From assembly GCA_002382975.1 (NCBI GenBank), contig DFTB01000006.1, forward strand, positions 124,001 to 188,000: a stretch of 64,000 bases of DNA, given 5' to 3'. The notes beneath the pieces were generated by a model. The model saw only the letters and a program-made list of their open reading frames with translations. It did no database searches and was not told the origin of the DNA. The position numbers and the translations under genes were made by a program. How positions within the stretch are numbered: position 1 is the first letter of the stretch; every line of letters begins with the position of its first letter. This document shows positions 1 through 8,663 of this stretch, in pieces. This stretch comes from Fibrobacter sp. UBA4223. Lineage in GTDB: Bacteria; Fibrobacterota; Fibrobacteria; Fibrobacterales; Fibrobacteraceae.

Positions 1-354
1 CACCTGAGCGCTTTCAAATTCCTTCACCGTAATCTGGGCACGGCGAAGCGTTGCCTTCAAAGTGTCTCCAGAATTAACGAAGGTGATTTCCACAGGCTTA
101 TTGACCTGACCACGAAGCATGGACTTAGATTCTTCGATGTCCAGCCCCTTAAGACTGACTCCGTCTACGGCCACGATATCGTCGCCAGCCTGGATACCCG
201 TCTCGGCGGCAGGTGTTCCCGGAATGACCTCTACCACATGGACTCCCTGAGGAATCTGGTAGATGGTAATACCCACACCGCCGAACTGTTCATCGGCCAA
301 AACCGGAGCCGCAAGGAGCAATGCAGCAAGAGAAACCTTAATTAAACGATTCAT
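1..354 (-). CDS. Secreted PDZ-domain protein (C-terminus outside window)
   Basis: The reading frame is open from the ATG at 354 to the window edge, giving 118 residues. A signal peptide (MNRLIKVSLAALLLAAPVLA) is followed by a PDZ core with GVGITIYQIPQG, a VIPGTPAAETGIQAGDDIVAVDG stretch and a following beta strand, the usual carboxylate-binding-loop-to-helix pattern. PDZ domains of this kind sit in periplasmic proteases or scaffolds, but no protease domain is visible in the part present, so its role is open. AAGGAG lies 8 nt before the ATG and a promoter lies just upstream. The C-terminal part is missing because of the window boundary, not because of a mutation. Confidence 0.85.
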   Translation of the reverse strand, partial: MNRLIKVSLAALLLAAPVLADEQFGGVGITIYQIPQGVHVVEVIPGTPAAETGIQAGDDIVAVDGVSLKGLDIEESKSMLRGQVNKPVEITFVNSGDTLKATLRRAQITVKEFESAQV

Positions 355-382
355 GAAATTCTCCTTATATTATCCAAGTCTC

Positions 383-410
383 AATATACAATATTTTTCC
401 GTAATTTCAA
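383..410 (-). promoter_or_regulatory. Promoter of the PDZ protein gene
   Basis: On the minus strand TTGAAA (405-410) and TATATT (383-388) are separated by 16 nt, upstream of an AAGGAG ribosome site and the ATG at 354. This is a conventional leadered gene, unlike many others in this window. Confidence 0.5.
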
Positions 411-449
411 AATGAGCAGAGCCCCAAAAAAGCATTTTATTCCCAAAAA

Positions 450-1586
450 TCAGTCAAACGGGCGAATTTCTTCGGATTCTGTGTCCGATTCCGCATCTTC
501 CTCATCATCCTCTTCGTCCTCGTAGTCCTCCATAGTCTTATCACCAGGCACAATGACCAGACCAAGAGTTACAGGCTCCCCCTTCAGGTTCAAGTAAGCC
601 TCCAAATACAAACTTGTAGACAGACGGAGCAGACGAAGGTCCAACATAGTCCCCCCCTTGTGGATACTCTTGGGGTTCAAGTTAAAAAACAGGAATTTCT
701 TGTTGATGTACTCAAAACGGTCGCTATCATAGTTGATTTGCCATTCGGAATCCCCGTCGTTTTCTTGACGGTAGGTGCAGCGGTCATTGTCCAAATCGCA
801 CTCGAAGCTTGCGCTTTCTTGATAGCGCTTGTTCCACTCGCGGCTAAAGGCACAGCTCTGCACGCGACCGGCACCATTACGGTTCTTGTTCAGTTGGTCA
901 TTTATCACCACGTAGTCCATCTTCTGTTTTTTTACCTGGTTATAAACGTTCATCAAGATGATGTAAGCCTCGATATCCTTGGGACACTTGCCCGATAGTT
1001 CCACATCTTCGTGAGCCTTGAGCAAGGTTTGCTGCAGGTCTATGTCAATAGCGTCAGGAATTTCGCTTTTCTTGATTTTATCAAGGACTTCTTTGGGCGG
1101 TACCACCACCACCTTGTCGCCTTTCTTGATGGCGTAGCCCAGTTGGTCTCGAACATAGTCCAAGCACTGCTGCACGTGAATATGGACCGTATTGGACCCG
1201 CCCGATACAAAGTCCACACCGATGCGCACATTCCACTCGCCAGCGCTGTTTCCTGAATTCTTGTCTATTTCGCAGAAAGGCTCTTCACGGATACCGTCAA
1301 TAAAAATGATTTTTGCGTTGAGTTTAGTCACCAGAGAGGCTTTGTTATCCAAAGCCCCTCCCAAGCTCCAAAAATTGGGATTCTGACGCAACACCTCGGC
1401 AAAAGCCTTGTCGCCATCTAAAGCCGGCAACAAGGAATCGTTGCGGGCATTCTTCTCTTGCAGCAAGGCAGAATATTCCGTGGTCACAGTCATATTGTGA
1501 AAGCCATTACGGGTATCAGCGAAGGAAAGTGCAACCACAAAAAAAAGAACAAAGGAAACCAATAATTTCAGAGGCAAAACACGCAT
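450..1586 (-). CDS. Secreted protein of unknown function
   Basis: The product has 378 residues. It begins with a basic, hydrophobic signal sequence (MRVLPLKLLVSFVLFFVVAL SFA), so it is probably exported. The mature part is rich in Asp, Asn and Lys, with cysteines that could form disulfides (EPFCEID, VQQCLDY, GKCPKD, ECDLDNDRC). It ends in a ~30-residue tail that is almost entirely Asp/Glu/Ser. I recognise no family. The start is supported by TAATTTTG (1591-1598, minus strand) only 4 nt upstream of the ATG, which predicts a leaderless transcript. Confidence 0.75.
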   Translation of the reverse strand: MRVLPLKLLVSFVLFFVVALSFADTRNGFHNMTVTTEYSALLQEKNARNDSLLPALDGDKAFAEVLRQNPNFWSLGGALDNKASLVTKLNAKIIFIDGIREEPFCEIDKNSGNSAGEWNVRIGVDFVSGGSNTVHIHVQQCLDYVRDQLGYAIKKGDKVVVVPPKEVLDKIKKSEIPDAIDIDLQQTLLKAHEDVELSGKCPKDIEAYIILMNVYNQVKKQKMDYVVINDQLNKNRNGAGRVQSCAFSREWNKRYQESASFECDLDNDRCTYRQENDGDSEWQINYDSDRFEYINKKFLFFNLNPKSIHKGGTMLDLRLLRLSTSLYLEAYLNLKGEPVTLGLVIVPGDKTMEDYEDEEDDEEDAESDTESEEIRPFD

Positions 1587-1611
1587 AGGTCAAAATTACA
1601 AAAAAAGATGC

Positions 1612-2301
1612 TTAATTTTCAAAGATTTCAAGGATGGTGGGCAGTTCTAGCAAGTGAGAAATATGATAATCTACCCAATCAGGAACATCTGATTCAGGGT
1701 TCACATAAACCGTAGTCCAACCACGCCTGTGGGCCGGTTCCAAGTTGCGAAGGGAGTCTTCTAGCAAGATAATATCATGGGAATCTTTAGGCATCGAACG
1801 GCCCATTGACGGAAGCTTTTCAGAAAGCCAATGTTCCATCTTTTGGTAGGCGCTGTCGTGGGGTTTGCCTACCCAGCCCAACTGCTTTAAGTCCAGCACG
1901 CCGTCTATAGCCGAGTCAATCCCCATGTGGGCCATGCCCGCCTCACTCCAGTCGTGACGACCGTTAGTAAAAACGAACCGCGGGCCCTCTAGACTTTGCA
2001 GCAGTTTCAACTTTTTGGGAGCCTTCTTGGGGTAAATCAGGTATTCCGGCTGGTGGATAAAGTCAAAAAACTCGTCGGGATCCACCTGGTTCATGGCCAT
2101 AAGGCCTGCAAGGGTAGTACCGAACCGCTCCAGGTAATCCGTACGAATCTTGTGGGCCGATTTAAAATCACCCCCCACGGTCTTTTGCACAAAAAGAGAT
2201 ATGCGGTGGTCCAAGGAATTGATGACACAACGTTCCTCTTCGCCGTACAGGGTGAGGTCGTAATCGAAAAGCCAAATCTTTCCAGGAACGTTTTGGAGCA
2301 T
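1612..2301 (-). CDS. HAD-superfamily hydrolase, pyrimidine 5'-nucleotidase-like
   Basis: The 229-residue protein carries the HAD motifs in order: motif I in WLFDYDLTLYG (two Asp, nucleophile and acid/base), motif II in FVFTNGRHDW, a Lys near VGKPHDSAYQ (motif III) and motif IV in DIILLEDSLRNLEPA. The spacing and the C1-type helical cap (SLFVQKTV to DYLERFGTTLAGL) resemble the yeast Sdt1 / plant pyrimidine 5'-nucleotidase branch, so a small phosphomonoester such as a nucleotide is the likely substrate. The specific substrate cannot be read from sequence. It lies 25 bp downstream of the secreted unknown on the same strand. Confidence 0.8.
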   Translation of the reverse strand: MLQNVPGKIWLFDYDLTLYGEEERCVINSLDHRISLFVQKTVGGDFKSAHKIRTDYLERFGTTLAGLMAMNQVDPDEFFDFIHQPEYLIYPKKAPKKLKLLQSLEGPRFVFTNGRHDWSEAGMAHMGIDSAIDGVLDLKQLGWVGKPHDSAYQKMEHWLSEKLPSMGRSMPKDSHDIILLEDSLRNLEPAHRRGWTTVYVNPESDVPDWVDYHISHLLELPTILEIFEN

Positions 2302-2494
2302 TGGAGGAAATTTAGAAATTTTGGGGCGTCGGCCATTTTACTGCACAAATTGTCACTCACTGACAAAATTTTTTGCTATATTGGGGGCACAAGGCGGACC
2401 GGAGCCGCGAGTCCGGGCATTTCCCGCAAGAAATCTCGCGAAATTTCTTAAAATTGGCGAAAAAAGGCATTTTTTAGTTTTGAAAAGGTAGATA

Positions 2495-4345
2495 ATGGCT
2501 GTAAAGTACGACAAGGACAGCATCAAGACTCTAGATTGGTACGAACACATTAGGCTCCGCCCCGGTATGTACATCGGCAAGCTGGGCGACGGACAGAGCC
2601 CCGACGACGGCATCTACGTGCTCGCGAAGGAAGTTATCGACAACTCCATCGACGAGTTCGCCATGGGCGCGGGCAAAAAGATTGAAATCGACATGGAAGA
2701 CCACAGCTGCCGCGTGCGCGACTACGGCCGCGGCATCCCGCTGGAGAAGGTCATCGACTGCGTGTCGAAGATGAATACGGGCGGCAAGTACGATTCCGAA
2801 GCCTTCCAGAAGTCGGTAGGCATGAACGGCGTGGGTACCAAGGCGGTGAACGCGCTCTCTACAAAGTTTATCGTACAAAGTTTCCGCGACGGCAAGGTAA
2901 AGCGCGCCGAATTCAGCAAGGGCATTCTGGTGAAGGACTTCAAGATTACCTCCACCACCGAGAAAAACGGCACCGAAATCTACTTCGAGCCCGATAACGA
3001 CCTGTTCAAGAACTTCAGGTTCCTCCCCGCCTACATGGAAGAGAAAATCTGGAACTACGCCTACCTGAACAACGGGCTCACGCTGGTGATGAACGGGAAG
3101 GATTACAACAGCCCGAACGGGCTCTTGGACCTGCTCCACAGCCGTACCGATGACACCATCCGCTACCCGGTCATCCACTGCAAGGGCAAGGACATCGAGT
3201 TCGCCATCACCCACTCGAACCAGGAAGGCGAGCACTACTTCAGCTTCGTGAACGGCCAGCACACCACCCAGGGCGGAACCCACCAGGCGGCATTCCGCGA
3301 GGGCTTGGTGAAGGGCGTGCGCGACCACTTCAAGAAGGAATACGACGCATCCGACGTGCGCAACTGCATCGTGGGTGCCGTTTCCGTGCGCATCCAGGAA
3401 CCAGTTTTCGAATCCCAGACCAAGACGAAGCTCGGTTCCACCACCACGGCCCCCAACGGCCCTGCACTCCGTACCTGGATTGTGGACTTTGTGGCCCGCG
3501 AACTGGACAATTACCTCCACAAGAACGAGGATACGGCCAAGAAGCTCCTGGAACGCATCAACCAGAACGAAAAGTTGCGCAAGGAACTGGCCGGCGTCAA
3601 GAAACTCGCCAACGAGCGCGCCAAGAAGGCGAACCTCAACAACAAGAAGCTCCGTGACTGCAGCGTGCACCTCACCGATGCCAAAAACCCGCTCAAGAGC
3701 GAGACCATGATTTTTATTACCGAGGGTAATTCCGCCTCCGGTACCATCACCACGGCCCGCAACCCCAAGACCCAAGCGGTGTTTAGCCTGCGCGGCAAGC
3801 CGAAGAACAGCTACGGCCTCTCCAAGAAAATCGTGTACGAGAACGAGGAATGGAACCTGCTCCAGGCCGCCCTCAACATCGAAAACGGGCTCGAGGACCT
3901 GCGCTACGACAAGGTGATTATCGCGACCGATGCCGACGTGGACGGCATGCACATCCGCCTTCTGGTGATGACGTTCTTCTTGCAGTACTTCCCGGAACTC
4001 GTGCAGGAGAAGCACCTCTATATATTGCAGGCACCGCTTTTCCGCGTGCGCAACCGCAAGGACAAGAAGAAGACCTTCTACTGCTACGACGAAGAGGAAC
4101 GCGACAAGGCTGCAAAGGAAATCAACAAGAAGGATTTGGAAATCACGCGCTTCAAAGGTCTCGGTGAAATGGACTCCGAGGACTTCAAGCTGCTTATCGG
4201 CGAAAACATGCACCTGGAGACCGTCACCATGCCAAGCGACGCTTCGCTCGGCAAACTGCTGGAATACTACATGGGCAAGAACACCCAGGCCCGCCAGGAC
4301 TACATCGTCGAAAACCTGCGCACCGAAGCGGTAGAGGAACTCTAA
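2495..4345 (+). CDS. parE: DNA topoisomerase IV subunit B (type IIA ATPase subunit)
   Basis: At 616 residues this is the short ParE/GyrB form. The GHKL ATPase has [10 protein letters not shown] (Glu46, Asn50), DYGRGIPLE and [14 protein letters not shown] transducer domain follows (QTKTKLGS). The Toprim domain has TEGNSASG (Glu410) and DADVDG (Asp479, Asp481, Asp483) for the Mg-binding site. It ends with the FKGLGEMD motif. With the neighbouring parC it forms the A2B2 enzyme that decatenates or relaxes DNA. The length and wording match the Bacteroidetes ParE group better than classical gyrase. An AAGG ribosome site lies 7 nt before the ATG. Gyrase versus topo IV cannot be proven without the rest of the genome. 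Confidence 0.9.
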   Translation: MAVKYDKDSIKTLDWYEHIRLRPGMYIGKLGDGQSPDDGIYVLAKEVIDNSIDEFAMGAGKKIEIDMEDHSCRVRDYGRGIPLEKVIDCVSKMNTGGKYDSEAFQKSVGMNGVGTKAVNALSTKFIVQSFRDGKVKRAEFSKGILVKDFKITSTTEKNGTEIYFEPDNDLFKNFRFLPAYMEEKIWNYAYLNNGLTLVMNGKDYNSPNGLLDLLHSRTDDTIRYPVIHCKGKDIEFAITHSNQEGEHYFSFVNGQHTTQGGTHQAAFREGLVKGVRDHFKKEYDASDVRNCIVGAVSVRIQEPVFESQTKTKLGSTTTAPNGPALRTWIVDFVARELDNYLHKNEDTAKKLLERINQNEKLRKELAGVKKLANERAKKANLNNKKLRDCSVHLTDAKNPLKSETMIFITEGNSASGTITTARNPKTQAVFSLRGKPKNSYGLSKKIVYENEEWNLLQAALNIENGLEDLRYDKVIIATDADVDGMHIRLLVMTFFLQYFPELVQEKHLYILQAPLFRVRNRKDKKKTFYCYDEEERDKAAKEINKKDLEITRFKGLGEMDSEDFKLLIGENMHLETVTMPSDASLGKLLEYYMGKNTQARQDYIVENLRTEAVEEL

Positions 4346-4349
4346 TTTA

Positions 4350-4452
4350 GACGAGAGGACGGGCCAAGGCCCTACAGACGAGAGACGAGAGATATTTTTG
4401 AGCCAATCTGGACATCGAACCTAACACCTATAACCTAATACCTAAAACCTAG
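4350..4452. repeat. Intergenic repeat island between parE and parC
   Basis: GACGAGAG occurs three times (4350, 4377, 4384) around a small GGGCC-AA-GGCCC hairpin. It is followed at 4419-4452 by four ACCTANN-type units running right up to the parC start codon. The same ACCTA units recur at five other places in the window. No terminator or promoter is obvious, so parE and parC are probably co-transcribed through it. Confidence 0.7.
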
Positions 4453-4454
4453 TC

Positions 4455-7010
4455 ATGGACGAAGAACAGAAAACTTTAGGACTTTCGAACGTAAACCACC
4501 TGGAAAAGCTGTACAACGGCTGGTTCCTGGACTACGCGAGCTATACGATTCTCGACCGCGCCGTGCCCTACTTCGAGGACGGTTTAAAGCCGGTGCAGCG
4601 CCGCATTCTCCACACCATGTACGAGATGAACGATGGCAGCTTCCACAAGGTGGCGGGCATCGTGGGCGACACCATGCACTACCACCCCCACGGCGACGCC
4701 TCCATCTACACGGCCCTCGTGAACATGGGCCAGAAAAACCTGCTTATCGAGCCGCAGGGTAACTGGGGCAACCCGCTTACGGGCGACGAGGCTGCCGCCC
4801 CGCGTTACATCGAAGGCAAGCTCAGCGACTTCGCGCTGGACGTGATGTTCAACCCCGAGACTACGGAATGGATTCCGAACTACGACGGGCGTTCCAAGGA
4901 ACCGGTGACGCTCCCTGCGAAGTTCCCGATTCTCCTAGCCCAGGGCGTGGACGGCATCGCGGTGGGCCTTTCCACCACCATCCTCCCCCACAACTTCAAG
5001 GAACTGTGCCAGGCGAGTATCGACTACCTGCGAGGCCGCAAGTTCACGCTGTACCCGGACTTCTACACGGGCGGCATCATCGACGTGAGCGAATACAACG
5101 ACGGCCAGCGCGGCGGACGCCTCAAGGTCCGTGCGAAAATCGAGAAACTCGACAACAAGACGCTGGTCATCCGCGAAATTCCCTTCGGCACCACCACCGA
5201 TAGCCTCATCGACTCCATCGTGGCGGCCAACGACAAGGGAAAAATCAAGATTAAGCAGATTGTGGACCACACCACCGAAAACGTGGAAATCCAGATCCAC
5301 CTGCAGGCAGGTTCCGACCCGCAGGTCGTCATTGACGCGCTCTACGCGTTTACCGACTGCCAGACGACTTTGGCCGCCAACAGCTGCGTGATTATCGACA
5401 AGAAACCGAAATTCAGCAGCACCACGGAACTTTTGAAGCTCAGCACCGACCACACGGTGCACCTGCTGGACTGGGAACTGGACAACGAGCTCAAGCACCT
5501 GCAAGACCAGTGGCACATGACGAGCCTCGAGAAAATTTTCATCGAGAAGGAAGTCTACGAGGTCATCAAGAAGGCAAAGACCCACGACGAGATGGTGCAG
5601 CTCATCGACGAAGGCCTGAAACCCTTCGTAAAAAAACTCCGCCGCGAAGTGACCCGCGAAGAAATCCTGAAGCTGGCCGAAATTCCGGTCCGCCGCATCA
5701 GCCGTTTCGACCGCAAAAAAGCCGACGAGTTCCTGGAAGAACTGGACAAGAAGATTGAAGAGGTGAACTACAACAAGGAACACCTCACCGACTACGCCGT
5801 GAACTACTTCAAGAACATCCTCAAGAAGTACGGCGAAGGTCGCGACCGCAAAACAGAAATTGGCGAATTCGGCCAGGTGAGCGCCGTACATGTGGCCCTC
5901 GCAAACCAGAAGCTCTACGTGAACCGCAAGGAAGGCTTCCTGGGCACCGGCATGAAGAAGGAAGAATACCTCTTCGACGTGTCCGAATACGACGACCTCA
6001 TCGTGTTCAAGGCCGACGGCAGCTTCAAGGTGGTGAAGGTCTCCGACAAGGATTTCGTGGGCAAGAACATTGTACTCGTGGAAAAATTCAACAAGGACGA
6101 CGAGCGCCACATCTACAACGTCATCCACCAGGACGGCAAGGACGGTACCGCCTACATCAAGCGTTTCAACGTGGGCGGCGTGACCCGCGACAAGGATTAC
6201 TACATGGGCAAGAACAAGCCCGGTAGCCGACTCCTGTACATGTCCAGCAACCTGAACGGCGAAGCCGAAGTGGTAGAAGTGACCCTGAAGCCCCGCCCGC
6301 GCACCAAGCTGAACTTCGAAGTGGACTTCAGCTCCATCGAGGTGAAGGGCCGCGGCGCCATGGGCAACATCGTCACCAAGTACCCGGTCAAGACCGTCAA
6401 GCGAATCCGTAAGGGTGTCAGCACTCTGGGGGCTCGCGTACTGTACTTTGACGCCCTCTCCGGACTCATCAGCACCCAGAGAAGAGGCGACCGCATCGGC
6501 GAATTCGGCGAAAAGGACAAGATCCTTATCGTGAAGGAGAACGGTACGGCCCGCGTGCACGACATGGCCGACCCGATTCTCGTGGGGACAGGCATCAAGT
6601 ACATCCACAAATATGACCCAACCCAGGTCTTTACCATCCTCTACTTCGAGGGCGGAAACTTCAACTACATGGTGAAGCGTTTCAACTTGGAAGGCTGTCC
6701 CATGACAACGGAATTCAATCTCATCAGTGATCACAAGGATTCCCAGATGATTGAATTCTTCGCCACAGACGACGCCCGCCAACTGATGGAATACCAGGTA
6801 GGCCGTGAAGTCCAGAAAGAAGAGCTGGACCTGACGGAAGTGGCCGATGTCAAGAGCTACAAGGCTCTTGGCAGCAAGTTCACCGCCAAGAAGGTCAAAC
6901 GCACCAGCCGAATCAGCCCGGCCGACACCTTCGACGACGGCACGGACGATTCTGCCACTGGCACAGAGGTTTCTGTCAAAGACGAAGACGACAACGACCT
7001 GTTTAAATAG
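4455..7010 (+). CDS. parC: DNA topoisomerase IV subunit A
   Basis: The product has 851 residues. The winged-helix/tower cleavage core has the catalytic Tyr118 in AAPRYIEGKL and the quinolone-region motif HPHGDASIYT. A coiled coil follows (LDKKIEEVNYNKEHL), then a long C-terminal region with repeated beta-pinwheel-type blades (GGVTRDKDYYMGK, GRGAMGNIVTKYPVKTVKRI) and an acidic tail (DEDDNDLFK). It pairs with the upstream parE. At the positions equivalent to E. coli GyrA Ser83 and Asp87 the residues are Ala and Thr. A strong terminator follows at 7053. I see no Shine-Dalgarno; the start is fixed by homology and by the ACCTA repeats ending directly before it. Confidence 0.9.
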   Translation: MDEEQKTLGLSNVNHLEKLYNGWFLDYASYTILDRAVPYFEDGLKPVQRRILHTMYEMNDGSFHKVAGIVGDTMHYHPHGDASIYTALVNMGQKNLLIEPQGNWGNPLTGDEAAAPRYIEGKLSDFALDVMFNPETTEWIPNYDGRSKEPVTLPAKFPILLAQGVDGIAVGLSTTILPHNFKELCQASIDYLRGRKFTLYPDFYTGGIIDVSEYNDGQRGGRLKVRAKIEKLDNKTLVIREIPFGTTTDSLIDSIVAANDKGKIKIKQIVDHTTENVEIQIHLQAGSDPQVVIDALYAFTDCQTTLAANSCVIIDKKPKFSSTTELLKLSTDHTVHLLDWELDNELKHLQDQWHMTSLEKIFIEKEVYEVIKKAKTHDEMVQLIDEGLKPFVKKLRREVTREEILKLAEIPVRRISRFDRKKADEFLEELDKKIEEVNYNKEHLTDYAVNYFKNILKKYGEGRDRKTEIGEFGQVSAVHVALANQKLYVNRKEGFLGTGMKKEEYLFDVSEYDDLIVFKADGSFKVVKVSDKDFVGKNIVLVEKFNKDDERHIYNVIHQDGKDGTAYIKRFNVGGVTRDKDYYMGKNKPGSRLLYMSSNLNGEAEVVEVTLKPRPRTKLNFEVDFSSIEVKGRGAMGNIVTKYPVKTVKRIRKGVSTLGARVLYFDALSGLISTQRRGDRIGEFGEKDKILIVKENGTARVHDMADPILVGTGIKYIHKYDPTQVFTILYFEGGNFNYMVKRFNLEGCPMTTEFNLISDHKDSQMIEFFATDDARQLMEYQVGREVQKEELDLTEVADVKSYKALGSKFTAKKVKRTSRISPADTFDDGTDDSATGTEVSVKDEDDNDLFK

Positions 7011-7052
7011 GTTGGGCTGCGCCCTCCTCCCCTAAAATCTCCTTATAAATAA

Positions 7053-7080
7053 GAAAGGCCCCCCTCGCGGGGGACCTTTC
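7053..7080 (+). terminator. Terminator after parC
   Basis: GAAAGG, then CCCCC paired with GGGGG, then CCTTTC form a long near-perfect hairpin with a 4-nt CTCG apex 43 nt after the parC stop. No long T-run follows. Confidence 0.6.
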
Positions 7081-7262
7081 CTAAGAAGGAGAAAATATTG
7101 AGAAATTAAAAGAACTTAGAACTCATCAGGAGGGGAGCAATGATATAAATTGTCCTAAGATTTACCCATTAATATCCCAACGCTCATAATATACCAATTC
7201 TTTGGGGCTTTGGAACTTTTGTTTTTCTTATTTAAATTTCTATTTCTTTCTTACAAAGAGTT

Positions 7263-8564
7263 CTACTCTTCTCTAAATATAATCTTGCACTTAGGCACAA
7301 ACCTGAATCCGCCACGACGGTGACGTTCAATTTCAAAGTACTTCTTGACGCCTTCCGTGACATTGCCGTCCTTGTCGTCGGTGCCGTTAATATGAGCAAT
7401 GACGCGGTTCAGGCGGCTTTCGAAGTTCGGGCGGAGCGGATCCATACAGATAGCCGGATCCCTCTTGAATTCGCGGTTTTCGTATTCTTCACGGCCTGTA
7501 GCGGTGTATTCGCGAAGCAGGTTCCTAAGGATTCGAGCAGGCACGTTGCGCATCAGGTGCTTGCTGTTCACCGAAATGGAATCATCGCTCTTATAGTAAA
7601 TGACCGTCACGGAGTCGTTTAAGCCTTCCAAAAGCTGCTCCTGAGCCTTCTGGATGGGCTTCCAGGAATCAAATTCCTGCTTGACCACGGCACTCATCAG
7701 CTTATTGAAGGGCTCCGGAGCCACCACATCGGCCTTGTAATCAAAAAATACGATTGCGGCAGGGGCACCATAGTAACAGCCCTTATGGATAAGGACTGCG
7801 CCAACCTTCTCATCCACCACGTCTTCGAGGGCCTTGACGCAGGTCATTTTCTTTTCGGCGTCAAATTCCCATTCTAGGCCATTTTCTTCGAGGCAGTCCC
7901 CGAAGGTCATATTCTTACCCACGGCACGGCCGTTCACATAAACAAAGCCGTCATCCCGCATTTCAGCGGTAGCCCTGTTTTCCAAGGCTTCAATGAAAGA
8001 GGTCTGGGCAGCCTTAAATTCCATGTGTTCGTAGGGCGGAGTATCCAAAAGGATAGGGCCAATTTGTACTAAACCGTTGAACCACCGCATGGGGTTCGTC
8101 ACCAACATGCCCGGAGAATCGAAGCGGAACGAGAAATATTCCTTTCGGTTTCCGTCCACCACCTCACGACGGAGGAACTTGGGATCGGTAAGCAGGGGGT
8201 AACGCTTGGGGATAATATCCAGGCAGAGCTGACGCACATCCTTGGTGGCATAGAACTGAGACACATAAGGAAGGTAAGAGCGCAGCACACTACGGGCAGG
8301 AACCCCTTCAAAAGCGGCGCAGCGGTCAATAATACGCTGCACAAAGGCATCGGGATTTTCGCCCCGCTCATAAAGCCAGTTCACCACCGTATTCATAATC
8401 AGACGGTGAACGCTCTCATCAACGAAGGAATCTTCAAAGTAAATGTCATTTAGAGTCTTTACCGTAAAGCGAGGGTCTTTTTTTACCAAAGTCAAGAGGT
8501 CCTTGACAGGGTAAGAAATCAGCAGCTCAATATGTGTAAACTGTAAAAACAGATTCGATAACAC
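7263..8564 (-). CDS. Conserved-looking protein of unknown function (433 aa)
   Basis: There is no signal peptide or membrane segment, so a cytoplasmic protein is expected. The composition is ordinary for a globular protein. The N-terminal half is helical (LVKKDPRFTVKTLNDIYF, VVNWLYERGENPDAFV) and the rest mixed. I recognise no catalytic motif. The start is a GTG with an AGG-type ribosome site about 6 nt upstream. It stands alone and divergent from mutL, with a 94-bp AT-rich gap between them. It may be a lineage-specific Fibrobacter protein, but that is a guess. Confidence 0.7.
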   Translation of the reverse strand: MLSNLFLQFTHIELLISYPVKDLLTLVKKDPRFTVKTLNDIYFEDSFVDESVHRLIMNTVVNWLYERGENPDAFVQRIIDRCAAFEGVPARSVLRSYLPYVSQFYATKDVRQLCLDIIPKRYPLLTDPKFLRREVVDGNRKEYFSFRFDSPGMLVTNPMRWFNGLVQIGPILLDTPPYEHMEFKAAQTSFIEALENRATAEMRDDGFVYVNGRAVGKNMTFGDCLEENGLEWEFDAEKKMTCVKALEDVVDEKVGAVLIHKGCYYGAPAAIVFFDYKADVVAPEPFNKLMSAVVKQEFDSWKPIQKAQEQLLEGLNDSVTVIYYKSDDSISVNSKHLMRNVPARILRNLLREYTATGREEYENREFKRDPAICMDPLRPNFESRLNRVIAHINGTDDKDGNVTEGVKKYFEIERHRRGGFRFVPKCKIIFREE

Positions 8565-8651
8565 GATAACCTCACTCCGACAAGCCGCCTAGGATTGGCG
8601 TTAGTCTCTTGTAGCAATATAGTAAAAAAAATATAAAAAACAAAAAATGGC

Positions 8652-8660
8652 TATATTTTG
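8652..8660 (+). promoter_or_regulatory. Promoter -10 element of mutL, at the start codon
   Basis: TATATTTTG ends 3 nt before the GTG at 8664. No good -35 hexamer is seen in the A-rich sequence upstream. A start site 5-7 nt downstream of the box would fall on the start codon, so the mRNA should be leaderless, and the TTG at 8658 lies inside the box and cannot be the start. Confidence 0.45.
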
Positions 8661-8663
8661 GCC

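Noticed and set aside
7011..7262. Possible small gene between parC and the 433-residue unknown
   Set aside because: Only very short frames with no ribosome site; apart from the terminator I see nothing here.
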